Below are positions 35,565 to 47,795 of a DNA stretch of 64,000 nt, piece by piece (positions within the stretch are counted from its first letter, which is position 1; each line of letters begins with the position of its first letter). The notes beneath the pieces were generated by a model, which had not been told where the DNA came from, did no database searches, and was given only the letters and a program-made list of their open reading frames with translations. Location: positions 27,873,118-27,937,117 of the forward strand of contig NC_079149.1 in NCBI RefSeq assembly GCF_945859685.1. The letters run 5' to 3'. This DNA comes from Eupeodes corollae (lineage: Eukaryota > Arthropoda > Insecta > Diptera > Syrphidae). The translations under genes and the position numbers were made by a program.

Positions 35565-37365
35565 ACTTAAGCTAACTTATTTGCAAGGCAGTTCGCTGAA
35601 AATTCCACCTTTCCAGATAGTGTCATGACTCCTCCAGTTCTTGAACGCGTAAATGATTCTATGGGACCAATCTTTTTTCGTACTCGAACTGTGGCGAGAG
35701 TTCTTAAAGATCTCAACATTCATAAATCCGCTGGCCCAGATGGTATCCCCGCTATTATTCTGAAGAGGTGTTCTTCCACGCTAGCAAAACCACTGCGTAA
35801 GCTTTTCCATCTATCCTATTCTTCTGGGCTCGTTCCGAGTAGTTGGAAAACTGCATTTGTTCAGCCAATTCCAAAAAAAGGCGAATCTTCTTCTCCCACA
35901 AATTACCGACCGATATCACTAACGTCCCTTCTTTCTAAGGTCGTGGAAACGCTGATTAATTATCAGCTTAAGAAATATCTTGAGGAATGGAAGACTCTTA
36001 ATGACCAGCAATACGGCTTTCGTAGCAATAGGTCCACTGGTGATCTCATGGTTCATCTCACCGAACAGTGGAACAGATCTTTACATCGTTTTGAAGAAAA
36101 TGAAAGATTATTGCACTTGATATTTCAAAGGCATTTGATAAAGTCTGGCATCTTGCTCTCCTATCGAAAATGCGTGCTTTCGGTATCGACGAATCTCGTC
36201 TTCGTTGGATTAGAAATTTTCTTCCGTACCGTTCAATACAAGTTGTTTTGGACGGATTCAAGTCTTAAACTCATAAAATAACGCTGGTGTGTCCCAGGGC
36301 TCCGTTTTGTCTCCGACCCTCTTCCTCATTTTTATAAATAATATCCTGGCTGCTACTTCTAATCCAATACATTGTTTCGCTGACGATAGCACTCTTAGCT
36401 TTTCATATTCGTTTCCAGACTCACAACCCTCCTCTTCGGATGTGGAACTGCAACGGCAAAATATGATTATCTCATTTAATTCCGAACTACACAGCATTGT
36501 ACAATGGGGAATAAAAAATCGTGTGGAAATTAATGCTTCGAAAACGCAATGCTGTCTTGCATCGTTAAAGCGAGATAAACCCTTTTTGCCACTATCTATG
36601 AGTGGCACTTGCATCAACGAAACGGAAAATCTTGACATCATTGGAATGTCATTCAGCAACCACCTTTTGTGGACCGATCACATACGCGATGTTGACAAAA
36701 ATGCTGCAATATGTCTAGGTTTTTTGAGACGTTTCAAGAAATTTGTCTCTCCGTCTGATCTGGCTCCAATCTACAAAACCTATTTACTTCCGAAACTTGA
36801 ATATAACTCTCATCTCTGGGCTAGTGCTCCAGTAACTTATTTAAGCCTCTTGGACAGTATTCAAAAAGAGATTCTTAAATGATTGGTGACATTAACATCA
36901 TCAACTCGTTTACATCACTTGAACAACGACGCAAGGTTTCTTGCCTCACCTTTTTTTACCGTTATTTTAACGGACTATGCTCTAGTGAAATAAAACCGTA
37001 ATACCCGCGTTTCTAGGAATGCCTATCAGTTTACCCTTGAGCCCAACTTCGGCCGTACTATCAAGTACAGAGATTCTTTTTTTAGCCGTACTACGCGAAT
37101 GTGGAACGCCTTGCTACGCTCTATCTTTCCCTGTGATTTCAATGTTCACACATTTAAAACCAATGTACACCGACACCTCCTACCAAACCCTTCCCTCTTT
37201 TCCTAATGCTCACACTGTTTCTTTGGCATATTAAAGGTATAAACAACATTACCATTGGTACAATAGCTAGCCATAAGCTTTTGATTTGTAGTTTAAGATA
37301 AACTGTATTTTGGCACTTATCATAAATTAAAAGAGCTCGATATAGTATCTTATATTAAATAAAAA
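35565..37365 (+). mobile_element. LINE, CR1/Jockey-like RT fragment
   Basis: It is 5'-truncated in the linker before RT. Frame 35625-36281 shows LNIHKSAGPDGIPAIILKR, FVQPIPKKGESSSPTNYRPI and DQQYGFRSNRSTGDLMVHL. After a shift come DISKAFDKVWH and LLSKMRAFGIDESRLRWI. Frame 36289-36882 has VSQGSVLSPTLFLIFINNI and HCFADDSTLSFSYS. The C-terminal part runs to about 37220. The 3' untranslated end (37240-37365) with GCTTTTGATTTGTAGTTTAA and TATCTTATATTAAATAAAA recurs at 38605-38703. About two frameshifts and several late stops. Confidence 0.85.
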
Positions 37366-38570
37366 AGAGCTTGGGATGCGACCCACACTGATAACTTCCC
37401 ATCCCGTCTGTCGATTTGTCTTGCTTAAAAGTTTGTCTATATGAACTCGTATCCATTTTTACAAAATTTGCTTACTATTTTCGTAGATTTTATTTTTTAA
37501 TAAAAAAAAACGGACTGTTGGATTTTTATATAAAGATTACTGAATATCGAAAACAATATTTTCTGTGAAATAAAATAAGCTTGAAGTCAATATTTTTAAC
37601 TTTTGAACAAATTTTTACCAAGTTTTAGTATTGTTTTTTTTTTTAAGTTCTATTTTTTTTTAAAAAAATGTCAACTCGATTGTTTCAAAATTTTATCGAA
37701 TGTTGAAAACAATATTTCTTATAAGATAAAATTAGTTTGCAGCCAATATCTCAAATTTTTGAAAGATATTTGGGTCGAAAATAAATTTTTACCAACTTTT
37801 GTTAAATTTTTTTAAGGTTTTTATTTTTTGTAAAAAAACTGTCAATTCGATGTTTTTCAAAATATTATCGAATATTGAAAACAATATTTCTTATAAGAAT
37901 AAATAAGTTTTGAGCCTATATTTCAACTTTTTTAAAAGATATTAAATTTGAGTCGAAAATGAATTTTTAACAAATTTTGTTAATTTTTTATTTTTTATAA
38001 AAAAAACTGTCAATTCGATTTTTCTCAAAATTTTATCAGATGTCAAAAATATTATTCTTCGCTGCACAAAATTATTTTGGAGATGAAATCATATTGTGGT
38101 AGTACAATTTTGTAGGGGACAATTTTTTTAAAAGTATTTTTGATTTATAAAAAAACTGTTAATTGGATTTTTTTCCAAAAATAAACTTGCTTTGTATTAC
38201 GTTACAATATATAATACAAAATTTAATTCAAGTCTCTAGCGTCATTGGTTCATGAGATATTTAGGGTTAACCAAATTTGTCAGCTTTTTTTTAAACCGCT
38301 CTGGGAAGAAAAACCACCCACTCAATTTTTTGAGAGCCCCTTCTGCATCTTTCGTAGCGAACGAACGGACGTACGAACGTACGTACACACGCACACGCAG
38401 ACATCTTTCCAAAAATCTTTTATTTTGACTCTAGGGACTTTGAATCGTCGAAATGTCAAAATTTTCAATTCGACAAAACGGACCCATAACAATAACTTAA
38501 GACATAAAGTCTTGAAAGCTATTCTCATGTCTGAAATTAAGAATAGCTAATTATTAATAACTTCCAATAT
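37366..38570 (+). repeat. AT-rich foldback family element, single-arm copy with ~160-bp subrepeats
   Basis: It starts with GGGATGCGACCCACACTGA and ATAACTTCCCATCCCGTCTG. The GAAAACAATATT word then recurs at 37549, 37705 and 37877, with a diverged form near 38044, spaced 156-172 bp. The subrepeats share AAAAACTGTCAATTCGAT and GTCGAAAATxAATTTTTACC. The distal part has GAGAGCCCCTTCTGCATCTT and the ACGTACGAACGTACGTACAC run, then CATCTTTCCAAAAATCTTTT. No coding capacity. It is flanked on both sides by 3' ends of the same LINE family. Confidence 0.75.
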
Positions 38571-38579
38571 TGACTATGG

Positions 38580-38703
38580 GTACGAGGACCAGCAGAAAGC
38601 TTTTGATTTGTCGTTTAAGATAAAATGTATATACGAGTATGTTGTCGGTTATGATAAATTGGCAGAAAGGGCTCGATAAAGTATCTTATATTAAATAAAA
38701 TAA
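38580..38703 (+). mobile_element. 3' end scrap of the 35565-37365 LINE family
   Basis: AAGCTTTTGATTTGTCGTTTAA, ...GGGCTCGATAAAGTATC and TTATATTAAATAAAA match 37270-37365. It is a severely 5'-truncated copy with no RT sequence. Confidence 0.65.
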
Positions 38704-39479
38704 TTCAAAAACAAATATGGTAGTATTTTGAAAACCACAAATATGGAAGCAAAGTTAAAACGCAAAAATTGAGACTCACCTAAGCATTTTGAACATTTTC
38801 TGCTTAAATAACTTTTAAGTATTTGCAAAACACAAAGGATCCTATCGGCAATCTTTTGGTGAATTTTATTTCAAACGAAAAATGTCATTTCCAAGAAATA
38901 TTTTTAGTTATCGAAATACATATTTCTTTTCCAAAAATTGAAAAAAAAATAATTTGTTTCCAGAGAACAATTTCAAAGGATCTTTATTAAAAAAACAAAA
39001 TGTCCTAAATAATTCATCATTGATGTAATAAAAAAAATATTTAGAACGTTCATTATAACTGAATTTTTTAAATTTTTTGCCCAACAAATAAAATTTCAAT
39101 TTGAGAGTTTTCAATTCAATTTTTCGACACTACCAAGAAGTTTTTAGGTTGAGGTAACACAACGTTAAAATGAGCTAACATTTAGCATTCCTTACTATTT
39201 TTGTATTTAATTAAAAATAAATTAAATTTCAATTAAAGTCTATTACAACAAATATTTCACTTTGCCTAAAATCGTAAACCTATGCCTTTTAGTTGCTGAA
39301 GGTGAATACCAAAAAGGAGTCTGCAAGGACCACTGTATAGGCCTTGTTTGGTTAATTAATGGTGATTTTTTAAAATATTTGGGAAATTTTTTCAAAAAAA
39401 AAATATACAAATCAGAAAAATGCATGAAATCTTTATTTGAATCGATATTACGGTTCATATAATTTAAAGTTTTAAGATT
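38704..39479. other. AT-rich intronic segment
   Basis: Poly-A and poly-T rich; frames at 38908-39114 and 39243-39462 show no motif. Confidence 0.5.
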
Positions 39480-40185
39480 ATTTTATGGAAATGTTGACCT
39501 TGACTGCGCCTCAAATGGTCCATCCACTTAGTCCAATTTTCATATACTCTTTCCAACATTTCGGCCGGTATCTCATAAATAAATGATTCAGTGTTGTCTT
39601 CCAATTAGTCAATCGGAGCAGGTTTGTCTGTGTAGACATGAGCTTAAACATAGCGTGAAATTAAATGTTTACCGAACTCGCCTCTCAATAAGTCCATTAT
39701 TGCCCGTGCTGTGTGGCATTTGGCCTCGTCCTGTTGAAAACTCATGTCATGCAAGTCAAGTTCTTGCATTTTGGTCAAAAATGGATATCATCTTACTGTA
39801 GCACTCACCATTCACAGTAAGTTACGATTCGCATCAGCTTTGAAGCAGTACAGTCCAATGATTCCACCAGCCTAAAAACCGGCACCAACTCTGACTTTTT
39901 GTGGTGGATGCATTGGAAGCTTTTAAAATCGTTCTCAAGTGTAAAGTGATAGGCATTCCTAAATGTACAGGTATTACGGTTAAATTGTTTAAGGAAAGGA
40001 ATGCAACTGGCTATTATTTCACTTGAGCATTGTTTATAAATATAACGATAAAACAATGATAGGCATGAGAACTTGCGGCGGCGGTGTTCAAGAGAAGCTA
40101 AACAAAATCCGGAAACATTCCAGAGAAATGACAAAAAATTGCAAGCCCAAACACTGTTTACGATGCCAATAATTTTCTAGCAAAA
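39480..40185 (-). pseudogene. Tc1/mariner (IS630-like) transposase fossil, C-terminal half
   Basis: Read on the minus strand from about 39920: PMHPPQKVRVGAGF, then (after shifts) KMQELDLHDMSFQQDEAKCH, TARAIMDLLRGEFG with the second catalytic D (QQD), and the end IPAEMLERVYENWTKWMDHL plus RRSQGQHFHK near 39485. Upstream sequence to about 40185 is more decayed. The FQQDxAxCHTA motif and the C-terminal helix are typical of insect mariner-like transposases. At least three frame breaks. Confidence 0.78.
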
Positions 40186-43100
40186 CCAAAAGCACCATGA
40201 ATTTTTTAGACGTGTTTAATATTTCAGAGGAGTACAAAATTATCAAATTGTAATTTAGAATTAAAACTTATTTTAAAATTAAAATTGTTTTAAAAACTCT
40301 TATTTTAAATATTTTGATAGAAACTGGACAAAAAAAAAAGCATACAATAAAATTGAATGTCAAGAAATAGTTAAGTATCCAAAGTCATAATTCACTCAAT
40401 GAATCTAGGATCAAAATGAAAAAAGGAATTTTTCTCATTATTGGTGGCTTTTTCTTGGCTTATCTTTTAAAGCCACCAGTTTGAGAACAAAACGTCAAGA
40501 AAATAAAAACATAAGTCATGAATTTTATCTCCAACTTTAACTGCTATCTCGTTCAATAATTATTTTGCCCAAAATGTCCTCATTTCCTTTTCCGTTTGTT
40601 TGTTTGTTTTTTTTTTTTGCTAATTGAAAACAACTTCATAACAATACATTTCCGCCACATTCTCTGAAATCTCGTAAAAATCTACAAACTTATGAATAGT
40701 AATAATTCATTTAATTTTCCAAAAATAAATTAATTTTCCGCCTCAAAGTGTTGTAGGCAAAACACTGATTTGCATAATTAATGCTTCCTCCAACCTAACG
40801 TCTCTTCGCGTCACCACCACCTTCTCTGTCTTGAAAATACGGAAAAGCATGGAGTCATATTGTTTATGATTTTTTTGTTGTATTTTTCGTTTGTGAATTT
40901 CTGAGAAATATTTATACATCGTGCAGAATACTAATCTGGCTAATTTTGAATTTGTATTCCATTTTGTATTGTTTTGTAGATTTTAATAATAATTTTCCTG
41001 GATTACCACCACTCTATACCCCATCAGTATTATAGATTGTGTCTTATACCATCCCACTTACCTCAAGCCCTCCCTTTGACGGAGCTTCGCGAGTATAACC
41101 ATCGACACCATACCGCACCGCCTTTATACCTTATACTTATGCTTTAACTTCATTCGCCTCATTGTTCACACTAAGTGGGTTCCATAAAATTTAATGAAAT
41201 GCGGCGACATCTGCCACCATGAATACATTTGTTGCGGGCGCTCCTCTTAATAAAATTGTCCTTATGACCCGACCAACAGGCATACAGATGGAGATGGAGA
41301 ATGGAGAATTCTCTGCCTGCATAGGTATTTGTCTATCTTCGGTATGGTCCTTGAACGTCTATTTACCGCTTGAAAGCGCGTATTACAATAGTAAATTTCC
41401 TTTTTTTTTTACTCCTGTATCATCCCACCCATCACAATCCTAAATGAAAAGAAGTCAACGCCTCCTTTTGAGTGTTGAAATGCCAAGTCAAGATAAGTTA
41501 ACTCCTATACAAGCAGGCCGACGACGCCGGCCGCCACCACCGCCGCCACGGTTCGAATTAATTAAATGAGAAAAAGTCAAAGAAAAATACAAAATAAAAA
41601 AATAAAATAGCAGCCAACAGGACGAAACATCTGTTGAAACAATCGTGCCAAATCGAACGGATAAGAAATAACTAATTAGCTGGGAATCTCTTTTCTTAAT
41701 TCACTCTATAAAGCTATGCTATAGATACAATAAAAGGAGATGCTAGGGGAATGTAAGGTGTTCTTATATTAATAGGAATGATATTCCATAAAAACAATTA
41801 TACACCAGGAAAAAGGATATCTTCCCTACTATCATCCTATATCCCTATCTCAGTACATCCTTCGTCTTAAGTAGCAAAATATAATTGATTTATCCAGAAG
41901 AACTATATAATGCCACCATTTAAAGTAAAAATAGATGACTTTCTATCTTATGACGAGAAGATTTCATAAAATCCATATCCACATCAACATCCTTCCTTAA
42001 GTTCTTCTATACGAGAGTGTATGAGTATAATAAAGGAATCTTAAAGGTATAATAATGTACTTATGTGAGGATATTAAGTGAAAAAAGAAACGCATATTGT
42101 GATGAAGAAATGTGATTTTAATCTCTTGGAAAAGTTTATAATCAATTTATAGTTTAAGAGTTTATAATTAAAAAATTAAAAATTTAATTTTATCATCGCG
42201 CTTTCTACACTGAAATTGAGATAAAATGAAAAGGATATTTCTTATAGTACACAGACACGTATGCGACACGACTACAAATATATTCTGGTATATTGTGAAC
42301 ATTTAAAATTATTTATGTCATTTGGAATTTTATAGAGGTTTAACTGCGTGACGTAATGTTTAAATAAATACAAAGAGGATTAGTGAAATGAATGAAGAAA
42401 AGATGCTAGATACATAATGTGAAAAAGTGGATTTGGATATTTCTATCCGCATTTTTCCTCACATATCGGATTTTCTTAAAACATTTGCAGATTTGCAAGT
42501 CTTCAAAACTTCATCAAAACATGTTAATAATTGATTCTATTTGATTATTTTTTTTTTTAATTTTGATCAACTTTAATACTTAACTATTAAAAAATTACTT
42601 TTAAATTAATGTTATCATTTTTCTGACATTAAAAGATAAAATTTTCTCCTTACATTCAAAATTAAAGTTAAAGTCAATATTTTGACAGAAAACAAATTGT
42701 GCATTTTGAGTTCAGAGTCCTGAGTTTATTTTTTTAAATCTACCTTTTTCTGATTTGAATTTCCTATTTAACATTCAAGCTTTCAAATTTAAAATTTTAA
42801 TACCTCGTTCTTAAGTAAATACTTAGCGTTTTTTTTTAGCTGTAATGATTTGTCTGAAAAAGCCGGAAAAAAATAACATGGAAGCCACTTTTATAACTTT
42901 TAATCGATGGCAGCGACTTCTCTTGTACTGAAGAAAGTTCTTATTTAAAAAAATTTCAAAAAGTATGTAAATTTACTTTGGCATTTTTTTGAAAACTTTT
43001 TATTCATGCGTTAAATGTGTCCTTTCATTTTTTATAAAGTCGTTAAAGCGTTTTTTATTTGAAAGATGATAGATTCTTAAAACAACAATTTGCATGATGT

Positions 43101-43355
43101 GAAAATATTTAACCTCAGGGCAGTAGGGTTGAAAAACAGATTTTTTAAGTTGTTGAAGTTTTTTTTTTTAAAATAAGGAATTGTCACTTGATTTTTTAAT
43201 TAATGTCCATCTGTTAAGTACAAATCTATGAGTTTTTTAAGTCTTTTCTACATACATATCTTATTGTAATAAACTTTAAAACGATATTTGTTGTTTAATT
43301 CTTACTCGTAGAACAATGAGTTTAAATTCTAAATTGAAAAATGCCAAAATATTCA
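40186..43355. other. Intronic sequence, no gene; includes a G+C-richer island
   Basis: No mobile-element coding sequence found. 41040-41560 is less AT-rich than the surroundings and includes a GCC/GAC-rich run at about 41518-41550. The frame at 41219-41443 lacks recognisable homology and a convincing splice context. The remainder is AT-rich. Confidence 0.5.
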
Positions 43356-43712
43356 GTCCGACAACTGTGAAAAAGCAACAGAAATTTGAAAAAGCAAAAG
43401 AAATGTCGTATTTCTCTCGAGCACACAAAAATTATCGGACGTAAAAAAACAAATCGTTTTAACCTTTAATAGGAAGTTATTGTAACTGATCCGATTTGTC
43501 GACTTAAAAATGTTGACATTTATCGACGTTTCAAGGTCCCTAAAGTCGAAATAAAAGGTTTTTAGAAAGATGTCTGGGCGTGTGCAAATCCGTACGGTCG
43601 TCAAGTTTTTTCATCGTCCATATCTCAAGAAACAGAAGAGAAATCGATTTCAAATACATTTTGTTGTACCGATAATAATGCAGAAAGATGCAGAAAGGAC
43701 TCTCAAAAAAAG
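43356..43712 (-). repeat. Distal part of the AT-rich foldback family, minus orientation
   Basis: On the complementary strand GAGAGTCCTTTCTGCATCTTT, GCACACGCCCAGACATCTTT and GACTTTAGGGACCTTGAAACG align with 38330-38450. It ends immediately before the terminus of the foldback element at 43713. Confidence 0.68.
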
Positions 43713-44502
43713 GAGTTAAGATGTGAACCACACTGATAACTTCCCATCCCGTCTGTTTATTTGTCTTGATTATAAGTTTGTAGGTCTTAATATTTTATTG
43801 AAAAAGTTGTTAGTTGAATTATTCTTATAAATTTTAAAATTACCAACAATATGTTTCATACATAGAAATAGTTAAGTTTGAATAAAGTTTATTAAATACA
43901 TTTTTAGTCGACAACATTTTTTTTACCAATTTTAGTAGCATTTCTTAATTTTTTACAAATTGGATGAATAGAAATAATTAAAGAGATATCAAGAACCGAA
44001 CATCAGTTTTTGACAAATTTGGTTTCTTGGAGATCTTATTTTTTTTATAAAAAAACGGCATGTTGGATGTTTATTCAGTAGTTTGAATATCGAAAACAAT
44101 ATTTTCCGTGAAATAAGAAAAAGGAGACCATATTTTTAAGTTTTGAAAAGCTATTTGAGTCGAAATTAAATTTCTACAAAGTTTAAGTACTGTTTTTAGG
44201 TTTTTATTTCTTTTAGGAAAACTGTCAATAAGATTTTTTTTAAACTGAATGTTGACAATTTTACTGAATGTGGTTGTTATTTTTTGTAAAAACATTGTCA
44301 ATTCGATTTTTCTCAATATTTGTCCAAATGTTGGAAACAATATGATTTATAAGCTTAAGTTAGTCGAAACCAATTATCTCAAATTATTAAAAAAATATTT
44401 GTGTCGAAAATCAATTTTTAACAACTTTTGTTAAATTTTCTTTTAAGTTTTCTATTTCTTGTAAAAAAAACTGTCAATTCGGTTTTTTTCAAAACGATAT
44501 GT
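43713..44502 (+). repeat. Foldback element, left arm
   Basis: Begins AGTTAAGATGTGAACCACAC and TGATAACTTCCCATCCCGTC, followed by subrepeats with GAAAACAATATT-like words (44091, 44332) and AAAACTGTCAATTCGxT, and ends at AAAACGATATGT (44491-44502). It is the inverse of 44524-44936 plus 47290-47795. Confidence 0.75.
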
Positions 44503-44523
44503 CACCCCGAAAAATTTATGAAT

Positions 44524-44936
44524 ACATATCGTTTTATCTCCAAAACAATTTTGTGAAACGAAAAGTAAAGTTTTAAACATCTAAAAATTTTGAGAAAAAT
44601 CGAATTGACAGTTTTTTATAAAAAATAAAAACCTGAAAAAGCATTACTCAAGGTTGGTAAGTTTGAATTTCGACTCAAATATCTTTTCAAAAATTGGATA
44701 TTATGGCTTTCAAATAATTTTAACATTTAGGAAACATTGTTTTTAACATTTGGTAAAATTTTTAGAAAAAAACGGATAAACATTTTTTTGGCAAAAATAT
44801 AAAAACATAAAAAAAAAATTTAAAATTGGTTTCCGACTCAAAAATATTTTCAAAATCTTTAAATATTGGCTTTAAAATAATTTTATCTTTTAAAAAATAT
44901 TATTGTTATCGGTTTGGCGGACAAGATTATTTCGAG
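44524..44936 (-). repeat. Foldback element, right arm, inner part
   Basis: It starts ACATATCGTTTT, the inverse of 44491-44502, and reads on the minus strand as the same subrepeats (CGAATTGACAGTTTTTTATA on the + strand, CGACTCAAATATCTTTTC). It breaks off where a LINE begins at about 44937. Confidence 0.73.
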
Positions 44937-47289
44937 AAAAACTGTTGGAAGAGGAAAGCGGCCTATAACGTGTTGCAATGCTTATAAATAAAAAACTGCA
45001 GAAAAGTATTAAAGTGGTAACTTTACACAACGAAAAAATTGCATCATGCGAGTTGGAGATCAACAAAACAAGGGTCGTGATTTTCTAGGTTTATGCTCCC
45101 ACCTAAGCTTCAAACAAAGAAAAAATTGATTCTTTCTATGAAAATCTCAATTAAATTATATCAAAATCAAGATCAAAAATTCTCTACGTAATTCTAGATT
45201 TTAACGCCAAAGTGGGCTTTAGAAAAAATGGAAAAGAAGGTATAATGGGAGAGTACGGATTTGGACCGAGAAACCAGCGTGTTGAAAAAAAGATAACATT
45301 GCTATGGCAAAATGGTTTAGCCATCTGCAACAGTCTGTTTAAGAAAAGGACAAAAAATAAATGGACCATGAGATTGACTTTATAGTCACCAGCAAAAGAA
45401 AAACAGTTCAAGACGTGTCTATTATGAACCGGTTGAATTTTGAAAGCGGCGCACGTGCTTAAGTAAAAATTAGCCACAACACAAAAGACACACCACACCA
45501 CAAATCCCAACCTAAAAAAGATATACCAAAAATTATATCCAATGAAGACAAGACAGATACCTTGAGAAAATCAAAAATATGTCTAGCTTGGAATTTATAA
45601 AATCTTTAAGTACTTTTCAAGCCCAATACAATGCTTTCGAAAAAGTTCTACTAGTCTCATCAAATGAAAACATAATTAAAAAGCTAAATAAAATTTCAAG
45701 TGCAACAAAAAGTTTAATTGAAGAAAAAGAAAATCTTCGTCATAAAAAATATTTAGATGAAAACGACAAACAAACTTTTAAATTATTGAGAAAACGTATC
45801 GAGAAAAATGTTAAAGACGACATTATAATGTATGATGGGAAAATGTTGAAAATTTGCTTGGAAGATAACAAATCAATCAAAAAAGCAAAAGAATTCTTTT
45901 TTCAATTAAAAGAATGGATGATTGTTTTAGATTACAAAAAAACGAAAAATACGGGATAGAAACGAAATAAACCTATACCGATCGAAGTTTACTTTTGACC
46001 AAACCACTTCCAAAATTCCAGATTTGGATCATTATGATAGCTTTTCAATGATTTTGAAATCGAAAGGGGAAGAGTCGATCAACGAACTGAAGTCGGGAAA
46101 AAGCTTTGTAAGTGACGACGGCATAAAAGCGGAAATGCTTAAAATTAGAAAAAGCTCGATCTTAAATGTTTTAACATATATTATTCAATCAAACTTTGGT
46201 ACATGAGGAATTACCATATCAATGGTCAGAATCAAACATAATCCTCATTCACAAAAAGGGTAAAAAAGATGATATTAATAATTACAGACCAATAAGCATT
46301 ATATCAATAATATACAAAGCATACGCTAAATGTCTATTAAGAAGATGTGAAGATGCATTTAACAAAAACCAACCAAAAGAACAAGCAGGTTTTAGATTGG
46401 GATATTCTACAACAGACCATCTTCAATCAATAAACCAACTGATTGAGAAAAGTGTGGGGTATAACAAAGACCTATATATAGTATTTGTTGATTTTTACAA
46501 GGCATTCGATTCTGTAGAACATTTTAAAATATGACAAGCCTTAAAGCAGCAAGATATCACACACAAAATTATAAGAATCTTGAGAATCTTATACATGAAG
46601 ATTAGGTACATCAAAAATAAAAACTGAAATTAAAGGTCCAACGTTTACAATAGGCAGAGGAGTAAGACAAGGGGGTCCTCTTTCACCAACACTTTTCAGT
46701 ACGTTGTTGGAAGAAATATTTAGAAACATAGACAATGCAAACCTTCGCTTGAACATAGACAGTGAAAAACTTTCCAATCTTCGATTTGCAGTTCTTTTTG
46801 CAGAAACTCCAAACGAACTCCAAGAAATAATTACAAAATTATCAGAAGGTTGTTGGAAATGAGCCAAACTAAAACTAAACTCATGACTAACTGTGCAGAC
46901 ATTCATATAAACATAGGAAGAGATACATTTGAATACGTCCAAGATTACATATACTTGGGACAGATTATATCATTCAAAAATCTAATGGAGAAAGAAATAC
47001 AAAGAACGATTTCAAATAGTTAGAAGCAGGTATGGAACCTTAAGAACGTATTTGGATCAAAAATAAGTAAAGCATCAAGAAAAAGTGTATTCAACATGGC
47101 TGTTCTTCCAGTTTTAACGTATGGTTCATAAACATGGAGCATGAACGTATCAAGTTTGAGAAAACGCGAAACTTCACAGAAGAGTATAGAAAGATCACTT
47201 CTTAACATATCTAGGTTTGAAAAAGTTAAAACACAAAAATGGAAATAATCGGGAAATATAGCAAGAATAAAAAACAATAATAAGACTAG
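44937..47289 (+). mobile_element. RTE-like LINE (endonuclease + RT) inside the right foldback arm
   Basis: The + strand starts in the endonuclease (SCELEINKTRVVIF, YVILDFNAKVG near 45190, GPRNQRVEKK). A lysine-rich linker frame follows (45579-45959), then RT: WSESNIILIHKKGKKDDINN, NYRPISIISIIYKAYAKC, EQAGFRLGYSTTDHLQSINQ and IVFVDFYKAFDSVEH (46196-46534), GRGVRQGGPLSPTLFSTLLE (about 46650), a catalytic box decayed to LRFAVLFAETPNEL, then YVQDYIYLGQIISFKN (about 46935). The wording resembles lepidopteran RTE endonuclease-RT proteins and differs clearly from the RTE family of copies A-D. Many frameshifts; non-functional. Confidence 0.8.
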
Positions 47290-47795
47290 GTAAAAATTTA
47301 CCTTCGACTCAAATATCTTTTCAAAATTTAAAAATATTGGCTTCAAACTATTTTTATCTCACAGAAAATATTGTTTTCGACATTCGATAATTTTTTTTAT
47401 AAAAATCCAACAGTCATATTTTTGATAAAAATAGTACTCAAAATTAGTAAAAATCAATGTTCGTTTTTCGATATCTCGTGAACAATAGAAGATATTGACT
47501 TCAAATTAATTTCATTCATCCAATTTGTATTTGTTTATATAAGAAATGAAAACTTTCAAGAAATGATACTAAAATTAATAAAAATTGGTTTTTGACTAAA
47601 AACCTCGTTAATTAAAATAGATTTAGAAATCAAATTATTTCATCATATGCAAAATATTGTTTTTAATTTAAAAAAAATGTTTAGATAATTCAACTGACAC
47701 CTTTTTTTTACAAAACATGTAAACCTTTTAAGCAAGACAAATCTCCAGACGGGATGGGGAGATATCTGTGTGGGTAACATCCCAGCCTCTTTTTT
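47290..47795 (-). repeat. Foldback element, right arm, outer part with terminus
   Basis: On the minus strand it ends with the family terminus: GAGGCTGGGATGTTACCCAC, ...CCCATCCCGTCTGGAGATTT and GTCTTGCTTAAAAGGTTTAC. Subrepeat words CAAACTATTTTTATCTCACA and GAAAATATTGTTTTCGACAT are the inverse of those in 44090-44110. It closes the structure opened at 43713. Confidence 0.74.

Noticed and set aside
38360..38402. CRISPR-like or direct-repeat array
   Set aside because: Only short ACGT/AACG units with no spacers; the DNA is eukaryotic.
41219..41443. Possible short coding gene
   Set aside because: No recognisable domain, no Kozak or splice support, and it is a single frame in a region with several chance frames.
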